Assembly: GCA_030524555.1 (NCBI GenBank)
Contig: JAUNGK010000004.1
Coordinates: forward strand, 1 to 63,960
Reading direction: 5' to 3'
DNA: 63,960 bases
Source of the DNA: Bacillota bacterium
GTDB taxonomy: Bacteria; Bacillota; Clostridia; Lachnospirales; Lachnospiraceae
The notes beneath the pieces were generated by a model, which was given only the letters and a program-made list of their open reading frames with translations, was not told the DNA's origin and did no database searches. Shown here piece by piece: positions 8,933 to 17,022 of this stretch; position 1 is the stretch's first letter; the number at the start of each line of letters is the position of its first letter. The position numbers and the translations under genes are program-made.

Positions 8933-10705
8933 ATGGATATATTTAGTATACTGACCATGATAGGTGGTTTAGCGCTGTTCCTGTATGGAATGGAAGTACT
9001 GGGAGATGGATTAAAGAAAGCATCAGGCGGTAAGCTGGAGATGATTTTGGAGAAGCTTACCTCCAACAAGCTTATGGCAGTTCTTCTGGGTGCAGGAGTA
9101 ACAGCGGTTATCCAATCCTCCTCGGCTACCACAGTTATGGTAGTAGGCTTTGTAAATTCGGGAATTATGAAGCTGTCGCAGGCAGTGGGGGTTATTCTGG
9201 GGGCGAATGTAGGTACGACTATTACTGCATGGCTTTTAAGCCTCACTGGCGTGGAGGGGTCAAATTTTGTCTTACAGCTGTTAAAGCCATCCTCCTTTTC
9301 GCCTATATTGGCCATTGTAGGTGTGGCGCTTTTAACCATGGGCAAAAAGGAACGTCAAAAGGATACAGCTGCTATCATGTTGGGCTTTGCAGTGCTGATG
9401 TTTGGAATGGAGACTATGTCGGGGGCAGTGAAGCCTCTTGCAGGGGTGCCGGAGTTTACGAATATACTGTTGATGTTTTCCAATCCTGTTTTGGGTATGC
9501 TGGTAGGTCTGGTGTTTACGGCAATTATTCAGTCTTCCTCTGCGTCTATCGGTATTTTGCAGGCTTTATGTGCGTCGGGTGTTGTAAGCTATTCAACAGC
9601 CATTCCCATTATTATGGGACAAAATGTGGGAACCTGCGTGACAGCCTTGATTTCAAGTGCAGGAGCTAATAAAAATGCAAAGAGAGCGGCTTTAATTCAT
9701 CTGTATTATAATATTATTAAAACGGTAGCGTTTATGGCGATCTTTTATGCACTTAATGCGGTGCTGCAATTTTCTTTTATGGATAAAGCAGCAACTGCGT
9801 TAGGAGTTGCAATTATTCATACATCATTTAATGTGGCTGCAGTGATTGTTATTTTCCCTATCAGTTCCATACTTGAAAAGCTGGCTTATATGACCATTCC
9901 GATTAGTGAGAAGGAAATGGAAGATACAGAGAGCGAAAAAAGGGAGATCCAGATTTTGGACGCCAGATTTTTGAATACTCCGGGGTTGGCGTTGGAACAT
10001 TGTAAAAATGCGGCGGTGGATATGGCCGGTTACGCAAGAGAAGCTCTTTTTCTTGCGATACAGCTGATTGATAAATACAATGAAAAAGCAGCAGGCAAGG
10101 TGATTGAGCTTGAGGAGCTTGTGGATCACTATGAGGACGAGCTTGGCTCTTATCTTGTAAAGGTCAGCAGCAAGCATCTGACGGAAAAGGACAGTCAGGG
10201 GCTGTCAGTGCTTTTACATTGTATCGGAGATTTTGAGAGGATTTCCGATCATGCTATTAATATTATGGAATCTGCAAAGGAAATGCATGAAAAGGAACTG
10301 TCCTTCTCCAAAAAGGCGGAGGAGGAGCTGGCAGTTTTTACAGGTGCAGTAAAGGATATCGTTAATACCTCCCTTCTGGTATTTCAGGAGGAGGATCTTA
10401 AGCTTGCCGGTATGATAGAGCCTCTTGAGGAAGTGATTGATTACCTGAATTCAGAGGTGAAAAAACGTCATATTAAGAGGCTTAGGAAAGGAAAGTGTAC
10501 AATCGAGATGGGATTTATTCTTTCCGATTTGACCACCAATTTTGAGAGAGTGTCGGATCATTGCTCCAATATAGCGCTTTGTCTGCTGCAGCTGAATGAG
10601 GAGAATTTTGAAACTCATGAATATCAGGACAGCATATCCGGGAAGGATAATGTGGCCTTTGTGGCAGAAGTAAAGCGGCTTAGCGAGCATTATCGGCTGC
10701 CCTAA
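8933..10705 (+). CDS. nptA: Na/Pi cotransporter family protein with PhoU-like tail
   Basis: This is a sodium-dependent phosphate symporter of the NptA/PNaS family. The membrane part (about 1-320) contains the two inverted-repeat QSSS motifs, VIQSSSATTVM and IIQSSSASIGIL, that mark the transport core. A C-terminal region of about 220 residues resembles PhoU helices (IGDFERISDHAINIME, TTNFERVSDHCSNIAL), a common arrangement in bacteria. At 590 residues it matches that two-part form. It sits between phoU and phoP, so it is probably part of the phosphate response, giving a second uptake route. Confidence 0.93.
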   Translation: MDIFSILTMIGGLALFLYGMEVLGDGLKKASGGKLEMILEKLTSNKLMAVLLGAGVTAVIQSSSATTVMVVGFVNSGIMKLSQAVGVILGANVGTTITAWLLSLTGVEGSNFVLQLLKPSSFSPILAIVGVALLTMGKKERQKDTAAIMLGFAVLMFGMETMSGAVKPLAGVPEFTNILLMFSNPVLGMLVGLVFTAIIQSSSASIGILQALCASGVVSYSTAIPIIMGQNVGTCVTALISSAGANKNAKRAALIHLYYNIIKTVAFMAIFYALNAVLQFSFMDKAATALGVAIIHTSFNVAAVIVIFPISSILEKLAYMTIPISEKEMEDTESEKREIQILDARFLNTPGLALEHCKNAAVDMAGYAREALFLAIQLIDKYNEKAAGKVIELEELVDHYEDELGSYLVKVSSKHLTEKDSQGLSVLLHCIGDFERISDHAINIMESAKEMHEKELSFSKKAEEELAVFTGAVKDIVNTSLLVFQEEDLKLAGMIEPLEEVIDYLNSEVKKRHIKRLRKGKCTIEMGFILSDLTTNFERVSDHCSNIALCLLQLNEENFETHEYQDSISGKDNVAFVAEVKRLSEHYRLP

Positions 10706-10724
10706 GGGTAAAGGGTGTTAGGTT

Positions 10725-11399
10725 ATGTCATTGATTTATATAGTGGAAGATGATAAGAATATTCAGGAAATAGAAAATATTGCTTTAAAAAATTCCGGCT
10801 ACCAGGTGGAAGCCTTTGCGCTGGCAGGAGAATTTTTTGAGGCGGTCAGGGAGAAGCTTCCGGATCTGGTGCTTTTGGATATTATGCTTCCTGATATGGA
10901 CGGGCTGCAGATTTTGGAAAAGCTCAGGATGGATCCCGCAGCAAAGCGCCTTCCTATTATTATGGTGACGGCTAAGACAACAGAAATTGATAAGGTGAGA
11001 GGCCTGGATATGGGGGCTGATGATTATTTGACAAAGCCCTTTGGGATTATGGAGCTGATCTCAAGAGTAAAGGCGTTGCTTCGCAGAATGGGAGATTTAG
11101 GGTCTGAAAAGATCTTTTCTATCGGAAAAGTCTGCCTTGATGAGGAGAAGCACAGGGTAACTGTTGAGGGAAAAGGCTGTGAGCTTACCTACAAGGAATA
11201 TGAGCTTCTTAAGCTGCTGATGATGAATGCAGGAATTGTAACATCCAGAGAGGAAATACTTGAAAAGGTCTGGGGAACAGACTTTGAAGGTGAGAGCAGA
11301 ACTTTGGATATGCACATTAAAACGCTTCGTCAGAAGTTAAAGGAATCAGGCAGCATGATCAGGACAGTTCGAAATGTAGGATATATCCTGGAGGCATAG
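10725..11399 (+). CDS. phoP: OmpR/PhoB-family response regulator
   Basis: This 224-residue two-domain regulator has a receiver domain with acidic pocket EDD (8-10), phosphoacceptor Asp52 in LLDIMLPDMDG, and conserved Lys in DDYLTKPFG. A winged-helix DNA-binding domain follows (LTYKEYELLKLL, RTLDMHIKTLRQKL). It is followed by a sensor kinase and preceded by the complete pst-phoU-nptA set, so PhoP/PhoB is the most likely identity. The TTACA repeats before pstS are its expected target. The family assignment is certain; the PhoP name rests on context. Confidence 0.9.
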   Translation: MSLIYIVEDDKNIQEIENIALKNSGYQVEAFALAGEFFEAVREKLPDLVLLDIMLPDMDGLQILEKLRMDPAAKRLPIIMVTAKTTEIDKVRGLDMGADDYLTKPFGIMELISRVKALLRRMGDLGSEKIFSIGKVCLDEEKHRVTVEGKGCELTYKEYELLKLLMMNAGIVTSREEILEKVWGTDFEGESRTLDMHIKTLRQKLKESGSMIRTVRNVGYILEA

Positions 11400-11436
11400 T
11401 CTGACTGATTAAGGAAAGGACAGTGCAATTGCTCTT

Positions 11437-12786
11437 ATGAAAAGAAAAATTAATTATCGTTTGATACAGATAGCTGCCATGGCAATTATTACAACATTAT
11501 TGCTAACGGCAGCTTCTTGCTACAAAATATTTAAGGATCAGATTATGGAGGATCTGAAGGAGTATGCGGAAATTGTAAGATATGCGGTGCTTCGGGAGCA
11601 GTATGATTTTTGGGGGCAGGATTTCAAAACACTGGCAGCGGGTACGGTCAGGATTACGCTTATAGATACAGATGGCAGTGTGCTGGGGGATACGCAGGCC
11701 AATACTTCTGTAATGGAAAATCATGGAGACAGGCCGGAGGTCAGGGATGCCGCTTCTTCGGGGACAGGAAGAAGCGTGAGGCAGTCATCTACGCTTGGTG
11801 CAAACACCTATTATTATGCGGTAAGGCTTGAGAACGGACAGATACTCAGAGTGTCAAAGAATGCTGACAGTATTTATATGATTATGGGGAGAACGCTTCC
11901 CTATCTGGCAGGGCTTTCAGGTCTTTTGTTTGTGATCTGCTGTATTTTTTCTTATTTTCTCTCGGAGAGCCTGATAAGGCCGGTGCGTCTGATTGCGGAA
12001 AATATTGATAACATTGGAAAAACGCAGGCCTATGAGGAGCTGGAGCCCTACATTGATGCCATTAAAAGCAAGCAGAATGATGTGCTGTTAAATGCCAAAA
12101 TGCGGCAGGAATTTACAGCCAATGTCTCCCATGAATTAAAGACGCCTCTTACGGCAATTTCAGGCTATTCTGAACTGATAGAAAACGGCATGGCATCCTC
12201 GCAGGATGAGGTGAAAAGGTTTGCCAGGGAAATACGAAGTAATGCCAATCGTCTGCTGGTGCTGATTAATGATGTGATACGCCTTTCAGAGCTGGATGAT
12301 GATGAAACCAAGGATGTACTTGAGATGGTTGATCTGGGTGATGCGGCCCAGACTTGTGTGGATATGCTGCAGATCAGTGCGGACAAGCATAAGGTGCAGC
12401 TTTGTTTTGAAGGGGAAAGCGCTGTCATTATGTCTAACAGGCACATGATTGATGAGGTGCTTTACAATCTGTGCGATAATGCGATCCGCTATAACAAAGA
12501 GGGAGGGCGTGTCTGCGTGGGTGTGAAGAAGAAGACTGACGCAGTGATTCTTACGGTGGCGGATACGGGGATAGGAATTCCTAAGGAGCATCAGGAGAGA
12601 ATTTTTGAACGTTTCTACCGGGTGGATAAAGGAAGAAGTAAATCTACAGGCGGCACAGGTCTGGGACTTGCTATTGTAAAGCATATACTAATCAGGCTGG
12701 GGGCTGAAATTTCTCTGGAAAGCAAGGAGGGAGAAGGAACTTTAATTACCGTTGTTTTTAATACTTTTTCGGAAAATAAAGAGTAA
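11437..12786 (+). CDS. phoR: Sensor histidine kinase (PhoR-like)
   Basis: This membrane kinase is the partner of the upstream response regulator. The 449 residues comprise an N-terminal membrane helix, an extracytoplasmic domain (about 35-150), a second helix, a HAMP-like linker, a HisKA domain with His232 in NVSHELKTPL, and a HATPase domain with N box (NLCDNAIRYN), G1 (ADTGIGIP) and G2 (GGTGLGLAI). The ATG has only a distant AAGGAAAGG site (about 17 bases), which may limit kinase output. The Pho role is inferred from position. Confidence 0.9.
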   Translation: MKRKINYRLIQIAAMAIITTLLLTAASCYKIFKDQIMEDLKEYAEIVRYAVLREQYDFWGQDFKTLAAGTVRITLIDTDGSVLGDTQANTSVMENHGDRPEVRDAASSGTGRSVRQSSTLGANTYYYAVRLENGQILRVSKNADSIYMIMGRTLPYLAGLSGLLFVICCIFSYFLSESLIRPVRLIAENIDNIGKTQAYEELEPYIDAIKSKQNDVLLNAKMRQEFTANVSHELKTPLTAISGYSELIENGMASSQDEVKRFAREIRSNANRLLVLINDVIRLSELDDDETKDVLEMVDLGDAAQTCVDMLQISADKHKVQLCFEGESAVIMSNRHMIDEVLYNLCDNAIRYNKEGGRVCVGVKKKTDAVILTVADTGIGIPKEHQERIFERFYRVDKGRSKSTGGTGLGLAIVKHILIRLGAEISLESKEGEGTLITVVFNTFSENKE

Positions 12787-12868
12787 ACAAAAGTCCGTTT
12801 TATTGGACTGCCATAATGTTATTCTGATAGTAGAAAGAAAATAGATCAGAACAGCAGGAGGCAGAATT

Positions 12869-12973
12869 ATGAAAGGATATTTTGTGAATGAGGGTTATAT
12901 GGGAATGGTAGAGGGCAGATATATGTTGTTTGCCAGTGAGGAAGATTATATGGATTATCTGGAAAACAGATGA
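12869..12973 (+). CDS. Conserved-looking 34-residue protein of unknown function
   Basis: The reading frame encodes 34 residues beginning MKGYFVNEGYMGMVEG and ending DYMDYLENR. It has an ideal ribosome site (AGGAGG, 12856-12861) eight bases before ATG. It is acidic and aromatic-rich, with no membrane helix. I associate near-identical short proteins (MKGYFVNEGYMG...) with Lachnospiraceae genomes, but this is from memory and was not searched. Its function is unknown. It lies alone in the 266-base gap between the kinase and the beta-lactamase-like gene. Confidence 0.75.
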   Translation: MKGYFVNEGYMGMVEGRYMLFASEEDYMDYLENR

Positions 12974-13006
12974 TATATGGTGTATACTTATATGGACAGA
13001 ATAGAG

Positions 13007-13023
13007 TGCATATTTAATATGCA
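13007..13023. repeat. Small perfect inverted repeat, possible operator
   Basis: TGCATAT and ATATGCA are perfect 7-bp arms around TTA, 30 bases upstream of the beta-lactamase-like gene. The size and position would suit a dimeric repressor site. The base composition is very AT-rich, so chance is possible. Confidence 0.3.
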
Positions 13024-13052
13024 TAATAAGCAGCGCGGAAATGAGGTTGAAG

Positions 13053-14216
13053 ATGAACAGGGATAAGTTGAAAAGGTTAGATGACCTTTTTGCTAAGGAG
13101 ATTAAAGCAGAAAGGATTAAAGGCGCTTCCCTCATAGTGGAACATAAGGGAAAGCAGGAATTTCATGGCGTTTACGGAACAGATAAGGAGAACAGCATTT
13201 ATAAAATCTATTCCATGACTAAGCCGATTACGACTACAGCAGTGATGATGCTGTATGAGCAGGGGTTAATTGATCTGTACGATCCGGTAGATAAGTACCT
13301 GGACGCATTTGCCCATATGAAGGTAGCCACAGCCAAAGGTCTGGTGGATGCCAAATCCAAAATTACATTAAGACAGCTCCTTAATATGACATCGGGGCTT
13401 GTGTATCCCGGTGAAATGTCCGAACCTGAGCGGATCATGCAGCAGATTCAGATTGAGCTTCATGAGAGGGCGGTGAACGGAGCAAATTTCAGCAATATTG
13501 ATATTTGTAATGAGCTTGCCAAGGCGCCTCTTCTGTTCCATCCGGGAGAAGGATGGCATTACGGAATTTCTGCGGATATTGCAGCGGCAGTAGTTGAGGT
13601 GGTGACTAAAGTTCCCTATGGAGAGTTTTTGAAGAAGGAAATATTTGAGCCTCTGGAGATGAAGGATACAGGTTTTTATGTGGAGGAAAGCCAGATTGGA
13701 AGGCTTGCTACCATGTATTCCAGAATTGACAGTGAAGGGCATTTGAGGGAAGCGGACGAAAAGGCTTTGGAGTGGCTTAATTTGTATGCGCCTACAAGGC
13801 CGCCTTATATTGAATCCGGCGGGGGCGGTTTGTATTCCACTTTGGAGGATTACAGGCATTTTGTTCAAATGCTTGCTTCAAACGGATGCTATAAGGGAAA
13901 ACAGCTTATCGGCAGAAAAACGGTGGAGTTTATCTCCAAAAATCAGCTGAATGACCTGCAGATGAAGTGGGTGGATTTTGACAGCATTGACGGATACGGT
14001 TATGGAAATTTTATGCGTGTAATGTTGTCGCCTGAAATGGCGGGAAGCAACGGCAGTGTTGGCGAGTACGGCTGGGATGGACTGCCCGGCACTTATTTCA
14101 TGGTGGATCCTAAGGAAGAGCTTACCTTTATTTACATGCAGCAGATTGAGCAGGGAGCAGATCTTTCACTCAGACGGAAAATGCGGCAGATTATTTATGG
14201 GGCGCTGGAGGATTAG
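13053..14216 (+). CDS. Serine hydrolase, class C beta-lactamase/esterase family
   Basis: This is a penicillin-binding-protein-like serine hydrolase of the beta-lactamase superfamily. The catalytic SxxK motif is SMTK (Ser54 in IYSMTKPI), and the second motif is the YxS/N-type YGIS. The C-terminal GSVGEYGWDGLPGTYF matches the EstB/class C esterase group. No signal peptide is present, so it probably acts in the cytoplasm as an esterase or peptidase rather than in drug resistance. The start at 13053 (387 residues) has GAGG seven bases upstream; ATG at 13041 is possible. mpg follows three bases later, suggesting cotranscription. Confidence 0.88.
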   Translation: MNRDKLKRLDDLFAKEIKAERIKGASLIVEHKGKQEFHGVYGTDKENSIYKIYSMTKPITTTAVMMLYEQGLIDLYDPVDKYLDAFAHMKVATAKGLVDAKSKITLRQLLNMTSGLVYPGEMSEPERIMQQIQIELHERAVNGANFSNIDICNELAKAPLLFHPGEGWHYGISADIAAAVVEVVTKVPYGEFLKKEIFEPLEMKDTGFYVEESQIGRLATMYSRIDSEGHLREADEKALEWLNLYAPTRPPYIESGGGGLYSTLEDYRHFVQMLASNGCYKGKQLIGRKTVEFISKNQLNDLQMKWVDFDSIDGYGYGNFMRVMLSPEMAGSNGSVGEYGWDGLPGTYFMVDPKEELTFIYMQQIEQGADLSLRRKMRQIIYGALED

Positions 14217-14219
14217 TTA

Positions 14220-14753
14220 ATGGCAAAACGACTGGGAAGGAAATATCTTAGCCAGCCGGCTACGTTGTTGGCAAAGGAATTGGTGGGAAAGCTTCTCTGT
14301 CGGCAGATGGAAGACGGAGTTATGCGATACCGTATTATGGAAACGGAATGCTATTATGGAGAAGAGGACACTGCGTGCCATGCAAGCAGGGGTAAGACGG
14401 AGCGGACGAGCATTTTGTACGGGAAGGGTGGAACTGCTTATGTTTATCTCTGTTATGGCATACATTCCCTGTTTAATGTGGTTACCGGACCGGAGGGTCA
14501 TCCGGAGGCAGTGCTGATCAGAGGTGTTATGGGCTATAACGGGCCAGGCAAGCTTACCAGGGCCATGGCGATTGATAAGGAATTAAACGGTGAGGATATG
14601 GTATCTTCCGCCAGATTATGGCTGGAAGATGATGGTTATAAGCCGATTGTCAGAGCAGATAAGAGAGTGGGAATTGATTATGCAACACCTGAGTACAGAG
14701 ATATCTTATGGCGATATATCGCAGATGAGGTCGAATATCGTCCGGTAAAATAA
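14220..14753 (+). CDS. mpg: 3-methyladenine DNA glycosylase (AAG/MPG family)
   Basis: This base-excision repair enzyme removes alkylated purines. Characteristic segments are TLLAKELVGKLL, the catalytic-glutamate region METECYYGEEDTACHAS, the GKGGTAYVYLCYGIH strand and the GPGKLTRAM loop. At 177 residues it is slightly short for the family (about 190-200), lacking the usual C-terminal extension. GGAGG lies seven bases before the ATG. It is placed directly behind the beta-lactamase-like gene. Confidence 0.95.
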   Translation: MAKRLGRKYLSQPATLLAKELVGKLLCRQMEDGVMRYRIMETECYYGEEDTACHASRGKTERTSILYGKGGTAYVYLCYGIHSLFNVVTGPEGHPEAVLIRGVMGYNGPGKLTRAMAIDKELNGEDMVSSARLWLEDDGYKPIVRADKRVGIDYATPEYRDILWRYIADEVEYRPVK

Positions 14754-14800
14754 ATCTTTTTGACGGATTTGCATTCTTTTTCTGGAAAAATGTAAAATTA

Positions 14801-14809
14801 TGTTATAAT
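14801..14809 (+). promoter_or_regulatory. Extended -10 promoter for the Spo0A-domain gene
   Basis: TGTTATAAT carries a consensus TATAAT (14804-14809) and the TG extension, in the 154-base gap after mpg. No good -35 is seen at 16-18 bp. No clear 0A box (TGTCGAA type) was found near it. Transcription would start about 60 bases before the leader reading frame. Confidence 0.6.
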
Positions 14810-14879
14810 AACAGATATTTTACGCGATAACTTACAACTATTCACACAAATATGCATCCTCTATACTTGAAGGAGATCA

Positions 14880-14918
14880 ATGGATTTTTTGATAGGAGAC
14901 TCCGGGTATGCAGGATGA
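14880..14918 (+). CDS. Possible 12-residue leader peptide overlapping the Spo0A-domain gene
   Basis: ATG at 14880 has AAGGAG four to five bases upstream, and its frame reads MDFLIGDSGYAG before TGA at 14916-14918. The start codon of the next gene (14908) lies inside it in another frame, so ribosomes finishing the leader would stop beside that start. The downstream gene also has its own AGGAG (14894-14898) inside the leader. This may be translational coupling, or chance; no alignment was available. Confidence 0.35.
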   Translation: MDFLIGDSGYAG

Positions 14919-15276
14919 AATGGTTAAAAAAGCAGAAAAACTTGCTACACAAATGTTGCTTGACATGGGTATGCCTGCTCATTTGAAGGGATATCGCTAT
15001 GTGAGAGCGGCAGTTGTTATGGTTGAGGAAGATATGCGGGTAGTGGGAAGTGTAACGAAGCTTCTTTATCCAGAATTAGCCAAGCGTTATAATACGACTG
15101 ATGGTAAGGTTGAGCGTGCGATCAGGAACGCTATAGAGGTATCATGGGAAAGAGGCAATCGAAGCACATTTGAGAGGCTGTTTGGATACTGTGCGGAGAG
15201 CGGACAAGGCAGACCAACCAACAGTGAATACATAGCAGCTGTAGCCGATGCAGTCAGAATACAGATGAATCATTGA
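14908..15276 (+). CDS. Stand-alone Spo0A C-terminal DNA-binding domain protein
   Basis: The 122 residues match only the effector domain of the sporulation master regulator Spo0A. Family features are the stretch GMPAHLKGYRYVRAAVVMV, LYPELAKRYNTT, the recognition-helix region GKVERAIRNAIEVSWERGN and the end GRPTNSEYIA. The receiver domain with its phosphorylation site is absent. Because the receiver normally holds the domain inactive, this protein may bind 0A boxes constitutively or compete with Spo0A. Its own promoter and a possible leader precede it. It is not the usual spo0A, which follows spoIVB. Confidence 0.9.
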   Translation: MQDEMVKKAEKLATQMLLDMGMPAHLKGYRYVRAAVVMVEEDMRVVGSVTKLLYPELAKRYNTTDGKVERAIRNAIEVSWERGNRSTFERLFGYCAESGQGRPTNSEYIAAVADAVRIQMNH

Positions 15277-15328
15277 ATGCATATACCATTTTTGATTGGT
15301 AAATATAGAGAAAGGCATGGTTATTTTT

Positions 15329-16528
15329 ATGGAAAAACCTGCAATATGCGGAGGTACTCCGGTACGGGATACCAAAATTTATTACGGACATCAATACATT
15401 GATGACGCTGATATTAAGGCAGTAGTTGATGTGATGAAAAGCGACTATCTGACCTGCGGGCCTAAGATCAGGGAGTTGGAGGAGAAGCTGTGCCGGGTAA
15501 CCGGTGCCAAATATGCGGTTGTGTGCAGTAATGGCACGGCGGCGCTTCATATAGCAGCGCTGGCCGCCGGGATTAAGGAAGGGGATGAGGTGATTACAAC
15601 ACCGATCACCTTTGCAGCGTCAGCTAACTGCGCTCTTTACTGCGGTGCAGTTCCGGTGTTTGCCGATATTAATGAGGAAACCTACAATATTGATCCGGCT
15701 TGTGTTGAAGCGCTAACCAATGAGCGCACGAAAGCGGTTGTGGCTGTTGATTTTACCGGACAGTCGGTAGAGCTTGACAGGCTGCTTCGGCATTGCCGTC
15801 AAAATAATCTGGTCTTGATTGAGGACGGGGCTCATGTAATCGGAACACGCTATAAAGGCCAATGTAACGGTTCCATTGCAGATATGACTACCTTAAGCTT
15901 TCATCCTGTTAAAACGGTGACCTGTGGGGAGGGCGGCGCAGTTCTGACCAACAGTGGGGAATATTACAGGAAGCTGCTTTTGTACCGGTCACACGGTATT
16001 ACCAGGGATTTACAGCAGATGGAGCACGAATCGGACGGACCATGGTATTATGAGCAGATTGCTCTTGGCATGAATTACCGTTTAACAGATATGCAGGCGG
16101 CGCTTCTGATCAGTCAGCTGGACAAGCTTCCCATGTTTTCAGCAAGGCGGAAGGAAATTGTGAAGGCGTATAATGAGGCATTTTCTAAGCTGCCCCAGAT
16201 TATCGTGCAGAAGGAGATACCGGAATCGGACACCACAAGGCACTTGTATATTTTAAGATTGAATACGAAAAAATTAAGCATTGACAGGAGGACATTTTTT
16301 GAAGCGTTAGGTGCGGAAAATATCTGCTGTAATGTTCATTATATCCCCATTTACTATTTCCCCTATTATGAGAAACTGGGATATAAGAAGGGGCTCTGCC
16401 CGAAGGCTGAGAAGCTGTATGAAGAGATCATCAGCCTGCCCCTTTATTATGCAATGTCAGAGAAGGACGTGCAGGACGTAATCCATGCAGTGACCAAAAT
16501 AGCAGAGTATTATCGTGTGGATGGTTAA
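15329..16528 (+). CDS. pseC: UDP-4-amino-4,6-dideoxy-N-acetyl-beta-L-altrosamine transaminase
   Basis: PseC is the second enzyme of pseudaminic acid synthesis, transferring an amino group from glutamate to the 4-keto sugar made by PseB. The DegT/AHBA-family fold carries the PLP lysine Lys195 in FHPVKTVTCGEGG. The PseC-type HPVKT motif, TTPITFAASANCALYCGA and NVHYIPIYYFPYY separate it from the other two DegT enzymes here. The start is ambiguous: MEKPAICGG at 15329 fits family starts, with GAGAAAGG 13 bases upstream; 15317 and TTG 15296 are alternatives. It is the only plus-strand gene of the module and its end overlaps the convergent lipoprotein gene by four bases. Confidence 0.9.
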   Translation: MEKPAICGGTPVRDTKIYYGHQYIDDADIKAVVDVMKSDYLTCGPKIRELEEKLCRVTGAKYAVVCSNGTAALHIAALAAGIKEGDEVITTPITFAASANCALYCGAVPVFADINEETYNIDPACVEALTNERTKAVVAVDFTGQSVELDRLLRHCRQNNLVLIEDGAHVIGTRYKGQCNGSIADMTTLSFHPVKTVTCGEGGAVLTNSGEYYRKLLLYRSHGITRDLQQMEHESDGPWYYEQIALGMNYRLTDMQAALLISQLDKLPMFSARRKEIVKAYNEAFSKLPQIIVQKEIPESDTTRHLYILRLNTKKLSIDRRTFFEALGAENICCNVHYIPIYYFPYYEKLGYKKGLCPKAEKLYEEIISLPLYYAMSEKDVQDVIHAVTKIAEYYRVDG

Positions 16529-16998
16529 CCTTCTTCCTTTTGCAGTTCCCAGAAACTCCAGAACAGGAACTTATGCTTATATATTCTGTATGAAACAGTT
16601 GCGGTTTCCTCCGTTTGATAATAATCTGTTTCCAGTATTTCCTTGGACACTTTGGTTTCGGGATCGGTATAAGTTTCTGTTTTTTCTTTGGCCTTCATAT
16701 GGTCTGAGAGATATACAGGATAGTACTTTTCATTTCGATCCGTTTCAGTCTGGCTGCCGGAAATAGATATTTCATAAATATTGCCGGATTCATCCTGGTA
16801 ATAGTATTCATAGCTGGAAATGCCGGGAATGGGAGCTGCCGAGGTTACATCGCTGTCAATATATTCCCAGTCATCTTCAATAATTCCGGAGGAGCTGAGC
16901 TTAGATAGAATGGTAGTTCTGGTCTTTTCGCTGGTGCAGCCGGTCAAAAACAGTACTATGAAGGTAAAGCCGAAAATGAGAGCAAGTGGTTTTTTCAT
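16525..16998 (-). CDS. Small lipoprotein of unknown function
   Basis: The 157 residues start with a lipoprotein signal (MKKPLALIFGFTFIVLF, lipobox LTGC) followed by a hydrophilic domain rich in Thr, Glu and Tyr. The domain has YEYYYQDESGN and YYPVYLSDHMKAKEKTE segments. No family was recognised. AAGAGGC lies eight bases before the start. It is the last gene of the minus-strand nonulosonic acid operon, 24 bases after the sialyltransferase-like gene. Its stop codon overlaps the end of pseC, so no terminator separates the converging transcripts. Confidence 0.8.
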   Translation of the reverse strand: MKKPLALIFGFTFIVLFLTGCTSEKTRTTILSKLSSSGIIEDDWEYIDSDVTSAAPIPGISSYEYYYQDESGNIYEISISGSQTETDRNEKYYPVYLSDHMKAKEKTETYTDPETKVSKEILETDYYQTEETATVSYRIYKHKFLFWSFWELQKEEG

Positions 16999-17022
16999 GA
17001 TATTGTGCCTCTTATAAGTATT

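Noticed and set aside
12792..12809. Hairpin AGTCC/GGACT just after phoR as a terminator
   Set aside because: The stem is only five pairs and no T tract follows.
13053..14216. Beta-lactamase-like gene as an antibiotic resistance gene
   Set aside because: It lacks a signal peptide and its motifs fit the esterase branch of the superfamily.
14818..14846. TTACG, TTACA and TTCAC-like repeats downstream of the promoter before the Spo0A-domain gene
   Set aside because: Spacings are 12 and 9 bp rather than a constant 11, and the third repeat is poor, so this is not a convincing Pho box.
15284..15300. TACCA/TGGTA hairpin after the Spo0A-domain gene as a terminator
   Set aside because: The stem is very short and lacks a following T run.
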